DNA of 64,000 bases from Faecalicatena_A orotica (GCF_040545875.1 NZ_JBEPMR010000007.1); one strand, 5' to 3'; shown: positions 43,451-52,664, numbered from the stretch's first letter. The notes: a model not told the origin generated them from the letters alone. Program-made: numbers and translations.

Positions 43451-46400
43451 TTATTGTACGGTAGCAATATCAATCAGGGTCAGTTTTTGGATATCTGTAT
43501 TCTCCAGACTTGTAATCAGTGCCCTTGCCGTATCCATTGCAGTCAGTACATTTACACCTGTCTCGATTGCATTTCTGCGGATCACGAATCCGTCTCTTGA
43601 ATGTTCCGCGCCCTGTGCCGGTGTGTCGATGACAAGATCGATCTCATGTCCTAAGATCAAATCAAGCAGGTTCGGGGATTCCTGTTCGATCTTGCGGACC
43701 GGAATCGCCTTGACTCCGCCCTCATTCAAAGCTTTGGCAGTACTCTTCGTAGCAAAAATACGGTACCCGATCTTTTCGAATCTGCGTCCGATCTCCACAG
43801 CCTCTGGCTTGTCTTCATCACGCACGGTCATGATCATGTTCTTGTATTTTGGCAGGTTAATTCCTGCTCCTAAGAATGCCTTATATAGTGCTTCGTCGAA
43901 CGTCTTTGCGATACCTAAGCATTCTCCCGTTGATTTCATCTCCGGTCCGAGACTGATGTCTGCACCGCGGATCTTCTCAAAGGAGAATACAGGCATCTTG
44001 ACCGCCACATAATCTGCTTCCCTCTGAAGTCCCGGTGTATATCCCAGATCCCTGATCTTACTTCCGATAATCACCTTCGTCGCAAGGGGTACGATCGGGA
44101 TTCCCGTCACCTTGCTGATGTAAGGCACAGTACGGCTGGAACGTGGGTTTACTTCGATCACGTATACATCCTCTTCCCCGCATACGATGAACTGGATGTT
44201 GATCAGTCCGACCACGTGGAGGGACTTTGCAAGCCTTCTTGTGTATTCGGCGATTTTTTCTTTTGCCGCACTGCTTAAGCTCTGTGCCGGATACACGGAA
44301 ATGCTGTCACCGGAATGGATTCCTGCACGCTCGATGTGTTCCATGATTCCCGGAATCAGGATGTCTTCGCCATCGCATACGGCATCTACTTCGATCTCTT
44401 TGCCCTGCAGGTATTTATCTACGAGGATCGGATGATCCTGTGCAATTCTGTTAATGATTCCAATAAATTCATCAATATCATGGTCATTGATGGCAATCTG
44501 CATTCCCTGACCGCCAAGTACGTAGGACGGCCTTACCAGTACCGGATAGCCCAGCCTGTTTGCAACTTCCTTTGCCTCCTCAGCTGTATATACGGTTCCG
44601 CCTGTCGGACGCGGGATCTGACACTCTTCCAGAATCTCATCGAACAGCTCCCTGTCCTCTGCCTTGTCTACATTTTCGGCAGAGGTCCCGAGGATCGGAA
44701 CGCCCATCTTCATCAGGCTCTCTGTCAGCTTGATCGCTGTCTGCCCGCCGAACTGCACTACCGCGCCGTCCGGTTTTTCCAGATCCACAATGCTCTTGAC
44801 ATCTTCCGGTGTCAATGGCTCAAAGTACAGCTTATCAGCGATATCGAAATCAGTGCTCACGGTCTCCGGATTATTATTTACGATGATCGTCTCATAACCT
44901 TCTTTCGAAAATGCCCATGTACAGTGAACGGAACAGAAATCGAACTCGATTCCCTGGCCGATGCGGATCGGGCCTGAACCAAGTACAAGCACCTTCTTCC
45001 TGTCCCTTGTCTCTTCTACCTCATTCTCTCTTCCATATACGGAATAGTAATAAGGTGTCGCTGCCGCGAATTCTGCCGCACAGGTGTCTACCATCTTATA
45101 AGCAGCCACGATTCCGTTTTCATGGCGCATGTTGTGTATCTGCGTCTCTGTTTTTCCTGTCAGTTGTGCAATCACATTGTCCGGGAATTCGATCTTCTTC
45201 GCCTGTTTTAAAAGCTCCGGAGTAAGCTCCTGCGTTTTCAGGGCCTGTTCCATTTCCACAAGGATGGCTAATTTATCAATAAACCAGTTATCAATCTTCG
45301 TGATAGCGTGAATGGTCTCATAGCTGATGCCACGGCGCAGTGCCTCCGCGATTCTCCAGATTCGCATATCATCCACAATCGCAAGCTCCTCTGTCAATCC
45401 ATCCACACTCAGACCTGTGAAATCATATGACATCAGGCTGTCCACATGCTGTTCCAGTGATCGGATAGCCTTCATCAATGCGCCCTCGAAGTTGTCACAG
45501 ATACTCATGACTTCCCCTGTCGCTTTCATCTGTGTGGTCAGTGTCCTCTTGGCACTGATAAATTTATCGAATGGAAGCCTCGGGATCTTGACAACACAGT
45601 AATCCAGCATTGGCTCAAAGCTTGCGTATGTCTTTCCGGTAATCGCGTTTTTGATTTCATCCAGCGTGTATCCCAGTGCAATCTTTGCCGCTACTTTCGC
45701 AATCGGATAACCTGTCGCCTTGGATGCCAGTGCGGAGGAACGGCTTACACGGGGGTTTACCTCGATAACACAGTATTCGAAACTCTCCGGGTGAAGTGCA
45801 TACTGTACGTTACACCCACCGGTGATATTCAGCTCACTGATGATGTTCAGTGCGGACGTACGCAGCATCTGGTACTCTTTATCCCCCAGTGTCTGGGACG
45901 GAGCCACAACGATACTGTCCCCTGTGTGTACGCCGACCGGGTCAATATTTTCCATATTACAAACGGTAATGCAGTTTCCATTGGAATCACGCATCACTTC
46001 ATACTCGATTTCCTTCCAGCCGGCGATGCAGCGCTCTACCAGAACCTGTCCCACGCGTGAGAGGCGGAGTCCGTTTGAAAGGATCTCTACCAGCTGTTCA
46101 GAGTTGTCTGCGATACCGCCGCCGCTTCCTCCTAATGTATAGGCAGGACGCAGTACGACCGGATAGCCGATCTCATTTGCAAATGCAAGGCCGTCCTCGA
46201 CATTTTCCACGACCAGAGAGGCTGCAACAGGCTCGCCGATCTTCTCCATTGTCGCTTTGAATTCCAGACGGTCTTCGGCCTTCTTGATCGTCTCTGATGT
46301 TGTTCCGATCAGGCGTACATTATTTTCTTTAAAAAATCCTGCCTCATCCAGCTCCATAGCAAGGTTCAGGCCTGCCTGTCCCCCGAGTGTCGGGAGCACG

Positions 46401-46654
46401 CTGTCAGGCTTTTCTTTTTTAATCAGCTGTTCCACAACTTCTACGGTAAGCGGTTCGATATATACACGGTCCGCGATGTCCTTATCCGTCATGATGGTAG
46501 CCGGGTTGGAGTTCAGAAGAACAACCTCGATTCCCTCTTCTTTCAGGGAACGGCACGCCTGTGTTCCGGCGTAATCAAATTCTGCCGCCTGTCCGATAAT
46601 AATCGGACCGGAACCGATGACTAATACTTTCTTTATACTTTTATCTCTTGGCAT
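43451..46654 (-). CDS. carB: carbamoyl-phosphate synthase large subunit
   Basis: A 1067-residue enzyme of normal length. Two homologous ATP-grasp halves are visible: VLVIGSGPIIIGQAAEFDYAGTQA (quoted by its ends VLVIGSGPIIIGQ and FDYAGTQA) near 10 and VLVLGSGPIRIGQGIEFDFCSVH (ends VLVLGSGPIRIGQ and DFCSVH) near 555. Each half also has a VEVNPRVSRSSALASKATGYP-like stretch. The C-terminal MGS-type allosteric domain begins near 935. It makes carbamoyl phosphate for pyrimidine and arginine synthesis with ammonia channelled from CarA. Its ATG overlaps the carA stop by one base. Confidence 0.97.
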   Translation of the reverse strand: MPRDKSIKKVLVIGSGPIIIGQAAEFDYAGTQACRSLKEEGIEVVLLNSNPATIMTDKDIADRVYIEPLTVEVVEQLIKKEKPDSVLPTLGGQAGLNLAMELDEAGFFKENNVRLIGTTSETIKKAEDRLEFKATMEKIGEPVAASLVVENVEDGLAFANEIGYPVVLRPAYTLGGSGGGIADNSEQLVEILSNGLRLSRVGQVLVERCIAGWKEIEYEVMRDSNGNCITVCNMENIDPVGVHTGDSIVVAPSQTLGDKEYQMLRTSALNIISELNITGGCNVQYALHPESFEYCVIEVNPRVSRSSALASKATGYPIAKVAAKIALGYTLDEIKNAITGKTYASFEPMLDYCVVKIPRLPFDKFISAKRTLTTQMKATGEVMSICDNFEGALMKAIRSLEQHVDSLMSYDFTGLSVDGLTEELAIVDDMRIWRIAEALRRGISYETIHAITKIDNWFIDKLAILVEMEQALKTQELTPELLKQAKKIEFPDNVIAQLTGKTETQIHNMRHENGIVAAYKMVDTCAAEFAAATPYYYSVYGRENEVEETRDRKKVLVLGSGPIRIGQGIEFDFCSVHCTWAFSKEGYETIIVNNNPETVSTDFDIADKLYFEPLTPEDVKSIVDLEKPDGAVVQFGGQTAIKLTESLMKMGVPILGTSAENVDKAEDRELFDEILEECQIPRPTGGTVYTAEEAKEVANRLGYPVLVRPSYVLGGQGMQIAINDHDIDEFIGIINRIAQDHPILVDKYLQGKEIEVDAVCDGEDILIPGIMEHIERAGIHSGDSISVYPAQSLSSAAKEKIAEYTRRLAKSLHVVGLINIQFIVCGEEDVYVIEVNPRSSRTVPYISKVTGIPIVPLATKVIIGSKIRDLGYTPGLQREADYVAVKMPVFSFEKIRGADISLGPEMKSTGECLGIAKTFDEALYKAFLGAGINLPKYKNMIMTVRDEDKPEAVEIGRRFEKIGYRIFATKSTAKALNEGGVKAIPVRKIEQESPNLLDLILGHEIDLVIDTPAQGAEHSRDGFVIRRNAIETGVNVLTAMDTARALITSLENTDIQKLTLIDIATVQ

Positions 46655-47724
46655 TATTTCGTTCCTCCCATCATTTCTATGAATCTGTCAAAAAGGTACC
46701 CTGAATCCTGCGGTCCCGGGCATGCCTCCGGATGGAACTGTACGGTAAAGATATTCTTTCCCAGATATTCCAGGCCTTCATTTGTCCCGTCATTTACATT
46801 GGTGAATGCCGGCACGGCCACATTCTCATCCACACTGTCTGTATCCACGACATATCCGTGGTTCTGGGATGAAATATACACGCGGTTTGTCTTCAGGTCT
46901 TTCACCGGGTGGTTTCCTCCCCTGTGTCCATACTTCAGCTTATGTGTGGACGCACCCGTAGCAAGAGCCATCAGCTGATGTCCCAGACAAATAGCAAAAA
47001 CAGGAATATCTGTATTGTATAATTTCTTGATTTCTTCGATAATAGAAATGCAGTCGGCAGGGTCTCCGGGACCATTCGAAAGCATAATACCGTCAGGATT
47101 AGCTGAAATGATTTCTTCAGCAGTTGTGCGGGCCGGATAAACAGTCACTTCGCAACCACGTTTATTTAAAGAGCTGGCAATGTTATTCTTTGCGCCTAAA
47201 TCAAGGAGAGCAACTTTTTTCCCGTTTCCTTCGAGAACATATTTCTCAGAACATGTCACTTTGGAAACAACATCCCCTACCTTGTAGGCCTTCAATCTCG
47301 GAAGGATCTCTTCCAGGTCATAATTCTCATTCGTCGTGATCATCCCATTCATGGTACCCTTTTCTCTCAGTATCTTGGTGAGTGCACGGGTATCTACATC
47401 TGCAATTCCCGGAATGTCCTGCTTCTCAAGAAAATCCTGTATCGTACCTTCACAGCGGAAGTTGCTCGGCACACGGGATAATTCTCTTACAATATAACCA
47501 TCCGGCCATGCTTTTTTAGATTCCATGTCGGGCGTAATCCCGTAATTCCCAATCAGCGGATAGGTCATGACGACTGCCTGTCCCGCGTAAGAAGGGTCGG
47601 TCAGTACTTCCAAATACCCAGTCATAGAGGTATTAAACACGATTTCACTAATCATCTCTCTCTTCGAACCTATGCTTATTCCTGTAAACACGGTTCCGTC
47701 TTCTAATATCAGAAACGCTTTCAT
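46654..47724 (-). CDS. carA: carbamoyl-phosphate synthase small subunit
   Basis: A 356-residue glutamine amidotransferase subunit. The N-terminal domain starts KAFLILEDGTVFTG; GYLEVLTDPSYAGQ and TRALTKILREKG are typical. The class I amidotransferase domain has the nucleophile Cys in PVFAICLGHQLMA near 240 and the His/Glu pair in FTVQFHPEACPGP near 325. The start at 47724 is preceded by AGGTGAA. It releases ammonia from glutamine for CarB. A consensus promoter and a leader hairpin precede it. Confidence 0.96.
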   Translation of the reverse strand: MKAFLILEDGTVFTGISIGSKREMISEIVFNTSMTGYLEVLTDPSYAGQAVVMTYPLIGNYGITPDMESKKAWPDGYIVRELSRVPSNFRCEGTIQDFLEKQDIPGIADVDTRALTKILREKGTMNGMITTNENYDLEEILPRLKAYKVGDVVSKVTCSEKYVLEGNGKKVALLDLGAKNNIASSLNKRGCEVTVYPARTTAEEIISANPDGIMLSNGPGDPADCISIIEEIKKLYNTDIPVFAICLGHQLMALATGASTHKLKYGHRGGNHPVKDLKTNRVYISSQNHGYVVDTDSVDENVAVPAFTNVNDGTNEGLEYLGKNIFTVQFHPEACPGPQDSGYLFDRFIEMMGGTK

Positions 47725-47760
47725 ATGTTCACCTATTCCCTTCATATTTTACAAAACAAA

Positions 47761-47794
47761 GGCACTCGTGGAGTCTTCTTGTGTCCAGAGCGCC
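47761..47794 (-). promoter_or_regulatory. leader hairpin upstream of carA
   Basis: On the minus strand GGCGCTC (47788-47794) can pair with GAGTGCC (47761-47767), followed by TTTGTTTTGT. It could be an attenuator. No clear PyrR-binding consensus was recognised. Confidence 0.35.
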
Positions 47795-47814
47795 CATGTG
47801 CTCAAATTGTAAAG

Positions 47815-47843
47815 ATTATACTACAATTCAAATCATATTTCAA
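47815..47843 (-). promoter_or_regulatory. promoter of carAB
   Basis: Minus-strand TTGAAA (47838-47843), 17-base spacer and TATAAT (47815-47820), giving a leader of about 85 bases before carA. Confidence 0.8.
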
Positions 47844-47884
47844 CATTTTTTTTACGTGGATTATTTCCATGCTGTTCCTGCGTG

Positions 47885-49108
47885 CTATTCATAATTCCAG
47901 TAAATTGTTATTTTGTCCATTACCGCATCCTCGATATACGTATACTGCACAGACACCAGCCCGTAATAATCCAGCAGATTCTGCACGGCCCTCTTCACCA
48001 GGTCATCCAGAACCATGTCATGGGCCTCCTCATAGAGACTGTCGCTGGCAAACTTACAGGTAAAAGAACTCTCCATATTATAGATAGAATTATTCATGTC
48101 CAAAAGGAGCTGGTCCGGGTCAAATGTTTCATAATACATGCCGTTCAGTCTGTAATAATTTAAATCCATCGAATTGCACTGGGGATATGTGACAAAAGTA
48201 TCCGCCGTATGGTTCTTCATGATCTCCGCATCGCTGCAGCACAGATAATCATAATTGATGCTCTGCTCCGGGGGCGCTTTGCCACCCTCAGCCTCGATAA
48301 AAACAGGGTCTCCGAAAGTAACATCCATTTGATAGTATTGCCCGCCGCAATTCACGATATTCCATGCATGTGCGCCCTGACCTGGGATATTTCCTGTTAC
48401 ATAAATACATTCTATGCCAAGCCTATTAAGCAGGTACTGGGCCCCCCGGGAATACCCGGCGCAGACAGACGATTTGCCTGCCAGTGAGCTGTAAATCGTC
48501 TGGTTATCCGGAGCATCCAGATTATAATCCACCGTGTTCACGAGATACTCGAAAACATATTTGATCTTATCATATTCAGACATGTCCCCGCTGATCCCCG
48601 TAAAACATTCCTGCACGGCCAAATCTATTTCCGCCTGCTTCTGGTCCTTTTCCCCGCCCGTATAAGTATAGACCGGCCGGACCTCGGAATACGCCTCGTA
48701 ACCTGTCATCTGCATCTCCCCGCTGCACCAGAACAGCTGGGGCATATCACACAGGATGTACCGGCTGACCGTCTTGACTGCCTCCATATCCGGGGTGTGC
48801 ATATATATCACATCCGAAGTATCCATCAGCCCCTGGTACAGCTCTTTATACAGCGCCTGTTCCTCCTCATTCAACTGCCGGTAATAATACCCGCCTGAAA
48901 CATCCTCTTCCTGGACACTGACCGCCTCAAAAGGCACCCCCGCCGTCCCGGATGCCTTCTCCCTGACCGTCTGGATCACTTCCCCCGTAGATGCAAAAAT
49001 GTCCGGGAGAAGCCTCTTTACAACTCCCCCCAAGCCCGCAAAAATACAAACTACCATCAATATGGCCAGAAACACCGGCCATTTCCTTCTCTTCCTTCTT
49101 CTCGCCAT
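47885..49108 (-). CDS. transglutaminase-like domain protein, membrane-anchored
   Basis: A 407-residue protein. A basic N terminus (MARRRKRRKW) and one helix (about 10-30) suggest a type II membrane anchor with the rest outside. The transglutaminase-like cysteine-protease core lies near 205-280: catalytic Cys in SSVCAGYSRGAQYLL, His in GQGAHAWNIV and Asp in YYQMDVTFGDP. Such bacterial proteins act on peptides or cell-wall proteins; the substrate is unknown. The start at 49108 has AGGGG upstream. An inverted repeat overlaps its promoter. Confidence 0.85.
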   Translation of the reverse strand: MARRRKRRKWPVFLAILMVVCIFAGLGGVVKRLLPDIFASTGEVIQTVREKASGTAGVPFEAVSVQEEDVSGGYYYRQLNEEEQALYKELYQGLMDTSDVIYMHTPDMEAVKTVSRYILCDMPQLFWCSGEMQMTGYEAYSEVRPVYTYTGGEKDQKQAEIDLAVQECFTGISGDMSEYDKIKYVFEYLVNTVDYNLDAPDNQTIYSSLAGKSSVCAGYSRGAQYLLNRLGIECIYVTGNIPGQGAHAWNIVNCGGQYYQMDVTFGDPVFIEAEGGKAPPEQSINYDYLCCSDAEIMKNHTADTFVTYPQCNSMDLNYYRLNGMYYETFDPDQLLLDMNNSIYNMESSFTCKFASDSLYEEAHDMVLDDLVKRAVQNLLDYYGLVSVQYTYIEDAVMDKITIYWNYE

Positions 49109-49164
49109 ATATTTACCCCTTCCCGGACCCCCGCCTTCACCGCAACAAAACGCTGCCTGCAATC

Positions 49165-49205
49165 ATTATAGTTCAGGACGTAATAAAGTTCAAGTTTACT
49201 ACGTC
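49165..49205 (-). promoter_or_regulatory. promoter with overlapping inverted repeat (transglutaminase gene)
   Basis: Minus-strand TTGAAC (49188-49193), 17-base spacer and TATAAT (49165-49170). An imperfect dyad, GGACGTAATAAA (49176-49187) with TTTACTACGTCC (49195-49206), covers the -35 and spacer and could bind a repressor. Confidence 0.6.
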
Positions 49206-49219
49206 CCTAATTGAGTTTT

Positions 49220-49251
49220 GTGGTGTACCAGAACGCTTTCAGTGGTGTACC
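49220..49251. repeat. direct repeat GTGGTGTACC x2
   Basis: GTGGTGTACC at 49220-49229 and 49242-49251, 22 bases apart (about two helical turns), upstream of the transglutaminase promoter and of the small plus-strand gene at 49381. This spacing is typical of activator sites. Confidence 0.5.
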
Positions 49252-49380
49252 CATTTGTAGTTTTTTATTATTTTTCCACTTTTTATTCTCTATAATGTGT
49301 CAATTATCCACCTTTCTTAACAACTTTTTAATTTCCTCTCTGTTATTTTTATGTTATTATACTGTGAGGGGGTGATACCA

Positions 49381-49557
49381 ATGATGCATGTATTTTATTG
49401 TATAAAATGCAAGAAATACCACTATACCAATAATAAATCGCACGCTCTTTGCTGTGAACAGCCCATGTATTATGTAGATGTAGATTTCACAGAATTTGTC
49501 AGGATGAATAAGAGTGAACGAGAGAATTTTCTGCAGCTTTATTCTTTGGCAAAATAG
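49381..49557 (+). CDS. small Cys-rich protein, unknown
   Basis: A 58-residue protein starting MMHVFYCIKCKKYHY. A CxxC pair near 7-10 and a CC pair near 25 (ALCCEQPMYYV) could form a zinc ribbon. GAGGGGGTGA precedes the ATG with good spacing, and a TTATTATACT stretch upstream may be its -10. It is followed about 85 bases later by a second small gene on the same strand. No family was recognised. Confidence 0.6.
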   Translation: MMHVFYCIKCKKYHYTNNKSHALCCEQPMYYVDVDFTEFVRMNKSERENFLQLYSLAK

Positions 49558-49641
49558 GACTATCGTTTTACTTTTTCACCCTTTTATACATATTCACACT
49601 GCTTTTGTACACAATATATGAAAAAGGTAAGGTGAATGATT

Positions 49642-49791
49642 ATGAGAGAAATCAAACTGCCCTCCAAGGCTACAGAAGCGAATGTATACGATGATGATAA
49701 TATTCCGGAGATTGACCTGCCCGGGAAGAATGGTCTGAAGAATATCATTCCTGATGAAGTGCCGCCAAGGGAGGGGCCTGGCGGTGAGTAG
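49642..49791 (+). CDS. 49-residue acidic peptide, unknown
   Basis: MREIKLPSKATEANVYDDDN is the first part of a 49-residue frame ending in PPREGPGGE. AAGGTGA lies about six bases before the ATG, and a bidirectional terminator follows at 49823-49872, so 49381-49791 looks like one small transcription unit. The composition is acidic with several Pro and Gly. The length and Gly-Gly near the end are reminiscent of processed peptides, but no modification enzyme is nearby. Confidence 0.5.
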   Translation: MREIKLPSKATEANVYDDDNIPEIDLPGKNGLKNIIPDEVPPREGPGGE

Positions 49792-49822
49792 TACGCTCCC
49801 GCATGTTCAGGCCGTGTAATTT

Positions 49823-49873
49823 AAAAAACCTGAAAACGGATGATTTGAAAATGTTCCGTTTCCAGGTTTTTTC
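49823..49873. terminator. bidirectional terminator
   Basis: An 18-base arm pair (49823-49840 with 49855-49872, AACCTG...CAGGTT, one mismatch) with A and T runs at either end. It separates the small plus-strand genes from the minus-strand interrupted gene. Confidence 0.85.
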
Positions 49874-49904
49874 TTAGTTGTGTTTAAGAAGCCATAACAC
49901 TCTT

Positions 49905-50489
49905 TTACACTAATTCTGCTATTCTTGATACTCCAACGTATATCTCGGATATTTTGTACCATGTCCGGTAATCAACTGTTCCTGTCTGTGGTAATCCGAA
50001 TACGGACTGAAATACTTCTACGGATGCTGCCGTAGCCGGGCCGTATATTCCGTCGGCCTCTATTTTCGGAATTGCGGGGTATGCCCCTGCTATGACATTT
50101 AACTGTTCCTGCATTTGTCTTACTTTATCGCCACTGGATCCTATCTCAAGGGTATATCCCGGCCATGATGACGGGATTCCGGATATCTCCTGGGCGGTGT
50201 TGATGTACATGTCGTCCCCGTAATAGTATCTGAGAATTTCGATCGGGGTATACCCCTGGTCACCAAGGGCTTTTGAACCCCATTGTGTCATCCAGTTTGG
50301 ACAACTTACCCTCCGGCCGTCACAGTACTGTGTCAGAATCGGCTGTCTTACATTTGGGCGGGACAGATAGTCGGCAAATAACTCATCTACAATCACGGAA
50401 ATCGTATCAAATACGTTTCTTTCCGGTATCCATTTGTGGTCGAATGCAGTAGAGGATGTAATTGTAAAATCGTATCCTTTGTTCCTGTA
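49905..50489 (-). CDS. 3' fragment of an interrupted SpoIID-like/peptidoglycan-binding gene
   Basis: The C-terminal 194 codons of a gene split by the element at 50490-61148; the 5' part lies at 61149-61826. The frame begins at YRNKGYDFTITSSTAFDHKW directly at the crossover and continues through a SpoIID-like end (SCPNWMTQWGSKALGDQGYTP, EILRYYYGDD) to a peptidoglycan-binding domain (about the last 70 residues: LEIGSSGDKVRQMQEQLN, DGIYGPATAASVEVFQ). There is no start of its own at the junction; an internal GTG at 50396 exists but lacks a convincing ribosome binding site. The fragment is undamaged, which fits precise and possibly reversible insertion. Confidence 0.88.
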   Translation of the reverse strand, partial: YRNKGYDFTITSSTAFDHKWIPERNVFDTISVIVDELFADYLSRPNVRQPILTQYCDGRRVSCPNWMTQWGSKALGDQGYTPIEILRYYYGDDMYINTAQEISGIPSSWPGYTLEIGSSGDKVRQMQEQLNVIAGAYPAIPKIEADGIYGPATAASVEVFQSVFGLPQTGTVDYRTWYKISEIYVGVSRIAELV

Positions 50490-52182
50490 CCGATTCGTTA
50501 TCGGTCATTCGGGATTGTGTTAGGAAGTTATCAAGGTTGATTTTAAACCGGATAACCACCTCATCCTCTGTCATATCTATACGCTCAATCAGTTTATTAA
50601 CAAGAACACGCTTTGTAGGTGTATCCGCACTTAAAAATATTTCCTGCCATGTAGGAATTTTACTTCGGAGGGTTTCCCAATCATCAATGGATACCGTAGT
50701 ATTTTGTAATTCCGTTTCTATCTGTTCTACAATTTCTGCCTGTTTCTGTTCATTCTGCTTTTGTTTTTCTATGTTATGTACTAAATCCTCAAGAGATAGG
50801 ATATAAGTACCTGTCATAGCTTCTGGAATTTTATCTTCCATTATATCAATATTCTTTTTAATAGTATCAAGCTTCTGCTTCTCCTGCAATAGCTTTCTTT
50901 CCTGCTGTTTCTTTTCTTTATTTTGGTTGTCCATAATCTGTTCAAATACATTTTCATTTTCCTGTAACTTGCCAATATATTCTGCAAGGGCTCCAAACAC
51001 AATCGGTTCAACCTTATCTGCCCGAATCTGTTTCCAAGGTTCATGGGGAACCCCCTGCCATACATTCTGACACTTATAAATAGCCTTCTTGGATGTTCTT
51101 CTTTCTCCTGTAGCTTTAATTGTCCAGTAGTCATATTTTGTTCCATTTGTCATTTTACGTCCGCAATAACCACAATAAGCTACATCAATCAGAGCCAGCA
51201 TTCCGTCATTTCTTGAAATTACAGTAGCTCCTTCGTTCTTTGGATTTTTGACATACTTTTTAGCTCTCTCAGTCCTCTTGATTTGAACCTTTTCCCATAA
51301 TTCCTGTTCTATAATAATATATTCTTCGATTTGTATTTCCGAATAGGTCCAATCTTCTCTATTTAAACTGCGATGTTTCCCATTTAAAGATTGACGCCTG
51401 TTATATGTGGGATAACCTGCATAAATTGGATTTGTGAGTATACTGGTGATTGTTCCACTTTTCCATACGTCGTTTGGCGCCATTGCTCTATATCTATCAT
51501 CTTCATTCAGTGTACTTGCAATTTTTCCAGAACCAAACTCTTTGTGAAAAGATAGGTTATAAATGTATTTCACTACCTCAGCTTGTTCAGGAACTATAAC
51601 AAGTTGATTTATCATCCGCTGACGTTTGGTTATAATATCGGAAAGTTCAAATCTATAACCATAAGGGGCCTTCCCACCTAAAAATCTCCCTTGCTGAACC
51701 AATTTCTGTGCAGTATCTCTTACCCTGAGACCAGTATCAGAACTACTTTTTTGAGCCATCCCATAGCGCATGGTCAACATCATTAGTTCTGTAACATCAT
51801 TTGGGTTTTGAGGGGTAATCATTTTATCCTTGACTGTATAGACATCAACTCCAAAATTTTTTAACGACATGATATAGACAGGTACTTCAAACATTCTTCT
51901 TCCAAGCCGGTCATCTTTATAGGCAGCCAATATATCATATTCCCCATTTTCAGCATCTCTTAATGCTTCTTGCAGGACATCTCTGTCAGTGATAGAATTT
52001 TTATATCCACTGTTACTTCCCTCAAAATATTCCTTGGAATCCAATATCCAGTCAGAATGTTGCCTTATATCTTCTATAACAATCTCTCGTTGAATACCTA
52101 AGTCACCATCGGCTTCTAACTGTTGGTCTGAACTTACACGTAATAATATTCGTACTACCTTTTTCTCCTGTTGTTTTTTCAT
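50407..52182 (-). CDS. large serine recombinase (integrase of the element)
   Basis: A 591-residue serine integrase. The resolvase domain (about 9-160) has the nucleophile Ser17 in LLRVSSDQQ, a YKDDRLGRR stretch near 87 and an RYGMAQKSSSDTGLRVRDT segment. A recombinase domain follows (about 175-290: APYGYRFELSD, DVWKSGTITSILTNPIYAG quoted by its start DVWKSG), then a zinc ribbon (about 330-385: AYCGYCGRKMTNG) and a coiled coil (about 410-490). Codon 565 spans the crossover dinucleotide, so the last 27 residues are read from the host gene in another frame. In the circular element the frame would instead run 57 codons further and stop at 60976. Confidence 0.95.
   Translation of the reverse strand: MKKQQEKKVVRILLRVSSDQQLEADGDLGIQREIVIEDIRQHSDWILDSKEYFEGSNSGYKNSITDRDVLQEALRDAENGEYDILAAYKDDRLGRRMFEVPVYIMSLKNFGVDVYTVKDKMITPQNPNDVTELMMLTMRYGMAQKSSSDTGLRVRDTAQKLVQQGRFLGGKAPYGYRFELSDIITKRQRMINQLVIVPEQAEVVKYIYNLSFHKEFGSGKIASTLNEDDRYRAMAPNDVWKSGTITSILTNPIYAGYPTYNRRQSLNGKHRSLNREDWTYSEIQIEEYIIIEQELWEKVQIKRTERAKKYVKNPKNEGATVISRNDGMLALIDVAYCGYCGRKMTNGTKYDYWTIKATGERRTSKKAIYKCQNVWQGVPHEPWKQIRADKVEPIVFGALAEYIGKLQENENVFEQIMDNQNKEKKQQERKLLQEKQKLDTIKKNIDIMEDKIPEAMTGTYILSLEDLVHNIEKQKQNEQKQAEIVEQIETELQNTTVSIDDWETLRSKIPTWQEIFLSADTPTKRVLVNKLIERIDMTEDEVVIRFKINLDNFLTQSRMTDNESVQEQRIRFYNYILYCIRPQMDTGKKRI
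50489..50509. other. left attachment junction of the element
   Basis: Crossover dinucleotide AC (GT on the minus strand) at 50489-50490. Element bases 50491-50509 end in GGTCATT, which mirrors AATGACC at the other junction at exactly the same distance (19 bases) from the core. Host coding sequence resumes below 50489. Confidence 0.88.
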
Positions 52183-52249
52183 GATTTTTACACCCTTTCT
52201 TAAATGATTTTTGAATAGAGCAGAGGAAAATCCTCTGCTCTATGATAAG

Positions 52250-52531
52250 TTATGAAATTTTCATCATTTGTTCTTGAAGAAGATTTGATAAAATCTGTTT
52301 AATCTCTTCATGTATAACTGCTTCATCATCCGAATTATCGGGAAATTCAATAATAACCTTGAATCCCTCTCTTTCTGCTTCTAACTTCTTATAGATTGAT
52401 TCTGACATTGCCTGCTCCGTTGGTTTACTGCTTATTACATAAATATTCCGAGCAGACTTGTCACATTCATTTATACCAGAGCCAGAGTATTCGTCTGGAT
52501 TTCCGGGGAGAGTTGTTATTTTAGAATCCAT
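52250..52531 (-). CDS. small acidic protein upstream of the recombinase
   Basis: A 93-residue protein beginning MDSKITTLPGNPDEYSGSG, with NIYVISSKPTEQAMSESIYKKLEAE and an acidic C-terminal helix. GGAGG precedes the ATG at 52531. It lies 67 bases upstream of the recombinase gene on the same strand and is probably co-transcribed. Small genes next to serine integrases sometimes encode recombination directionality factors, so this is a candidate for that role; no homology to a known one was recognised. Confidence 0.65.
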   Translation of the reverse strand: MDSKITTLPGNPDEYSGSGINECDKSARNIYVISSKPTEQAMSESIYKKLEAEREGFKVIIEFPDNSDDEAVIHEEIKQILSNLLQEQMMKIS

Positions 52532-52664
52532 AACACACCTCCAAACTCGCACAGCTATATACCTTATGATGTGATAAGCGGAATCCCTTTAAGTAATATG
52601 ATGTTATTATATGTTCTTTCCAAGGGAGAAATAAAGATAAGTTTTTGAAATGATTCCTTTTCAT
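52521..52664 (-). CDS. 47-residue basic peptide, possible gene
   Basis: A short frame starting MKRNHFKNLSLFLPWKEH, preceded by GGAGG six bases before its ATG at 52664, and overlapping the next gene's start by 11 bases. The arrangement suggests translational coupling to the 93-residue protein. It is basic, which would fit a DNA-binding accessory factor, but there is no family match. Confidence 0.4.
   Translation of the reverse strand: MKRNHFKNLSLFLPWKEHIITSYYLKGFRLSHHKVYSCASLEVCYGF

Noticed and set aside
49060..49260. Small plus-strand frames over the transglutaminase promoter
   Set aside because: They overlap the promoter and gene start, have no ribosome binding site and show no recognisable sequence.
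50407..50489. Reading the recombinase C terminus at 50407-50489 as its native end
   Set aside because: These bases are the interrupted host gene in another frame; the attP-spanning alternative with its own terminator is the more likely original end.
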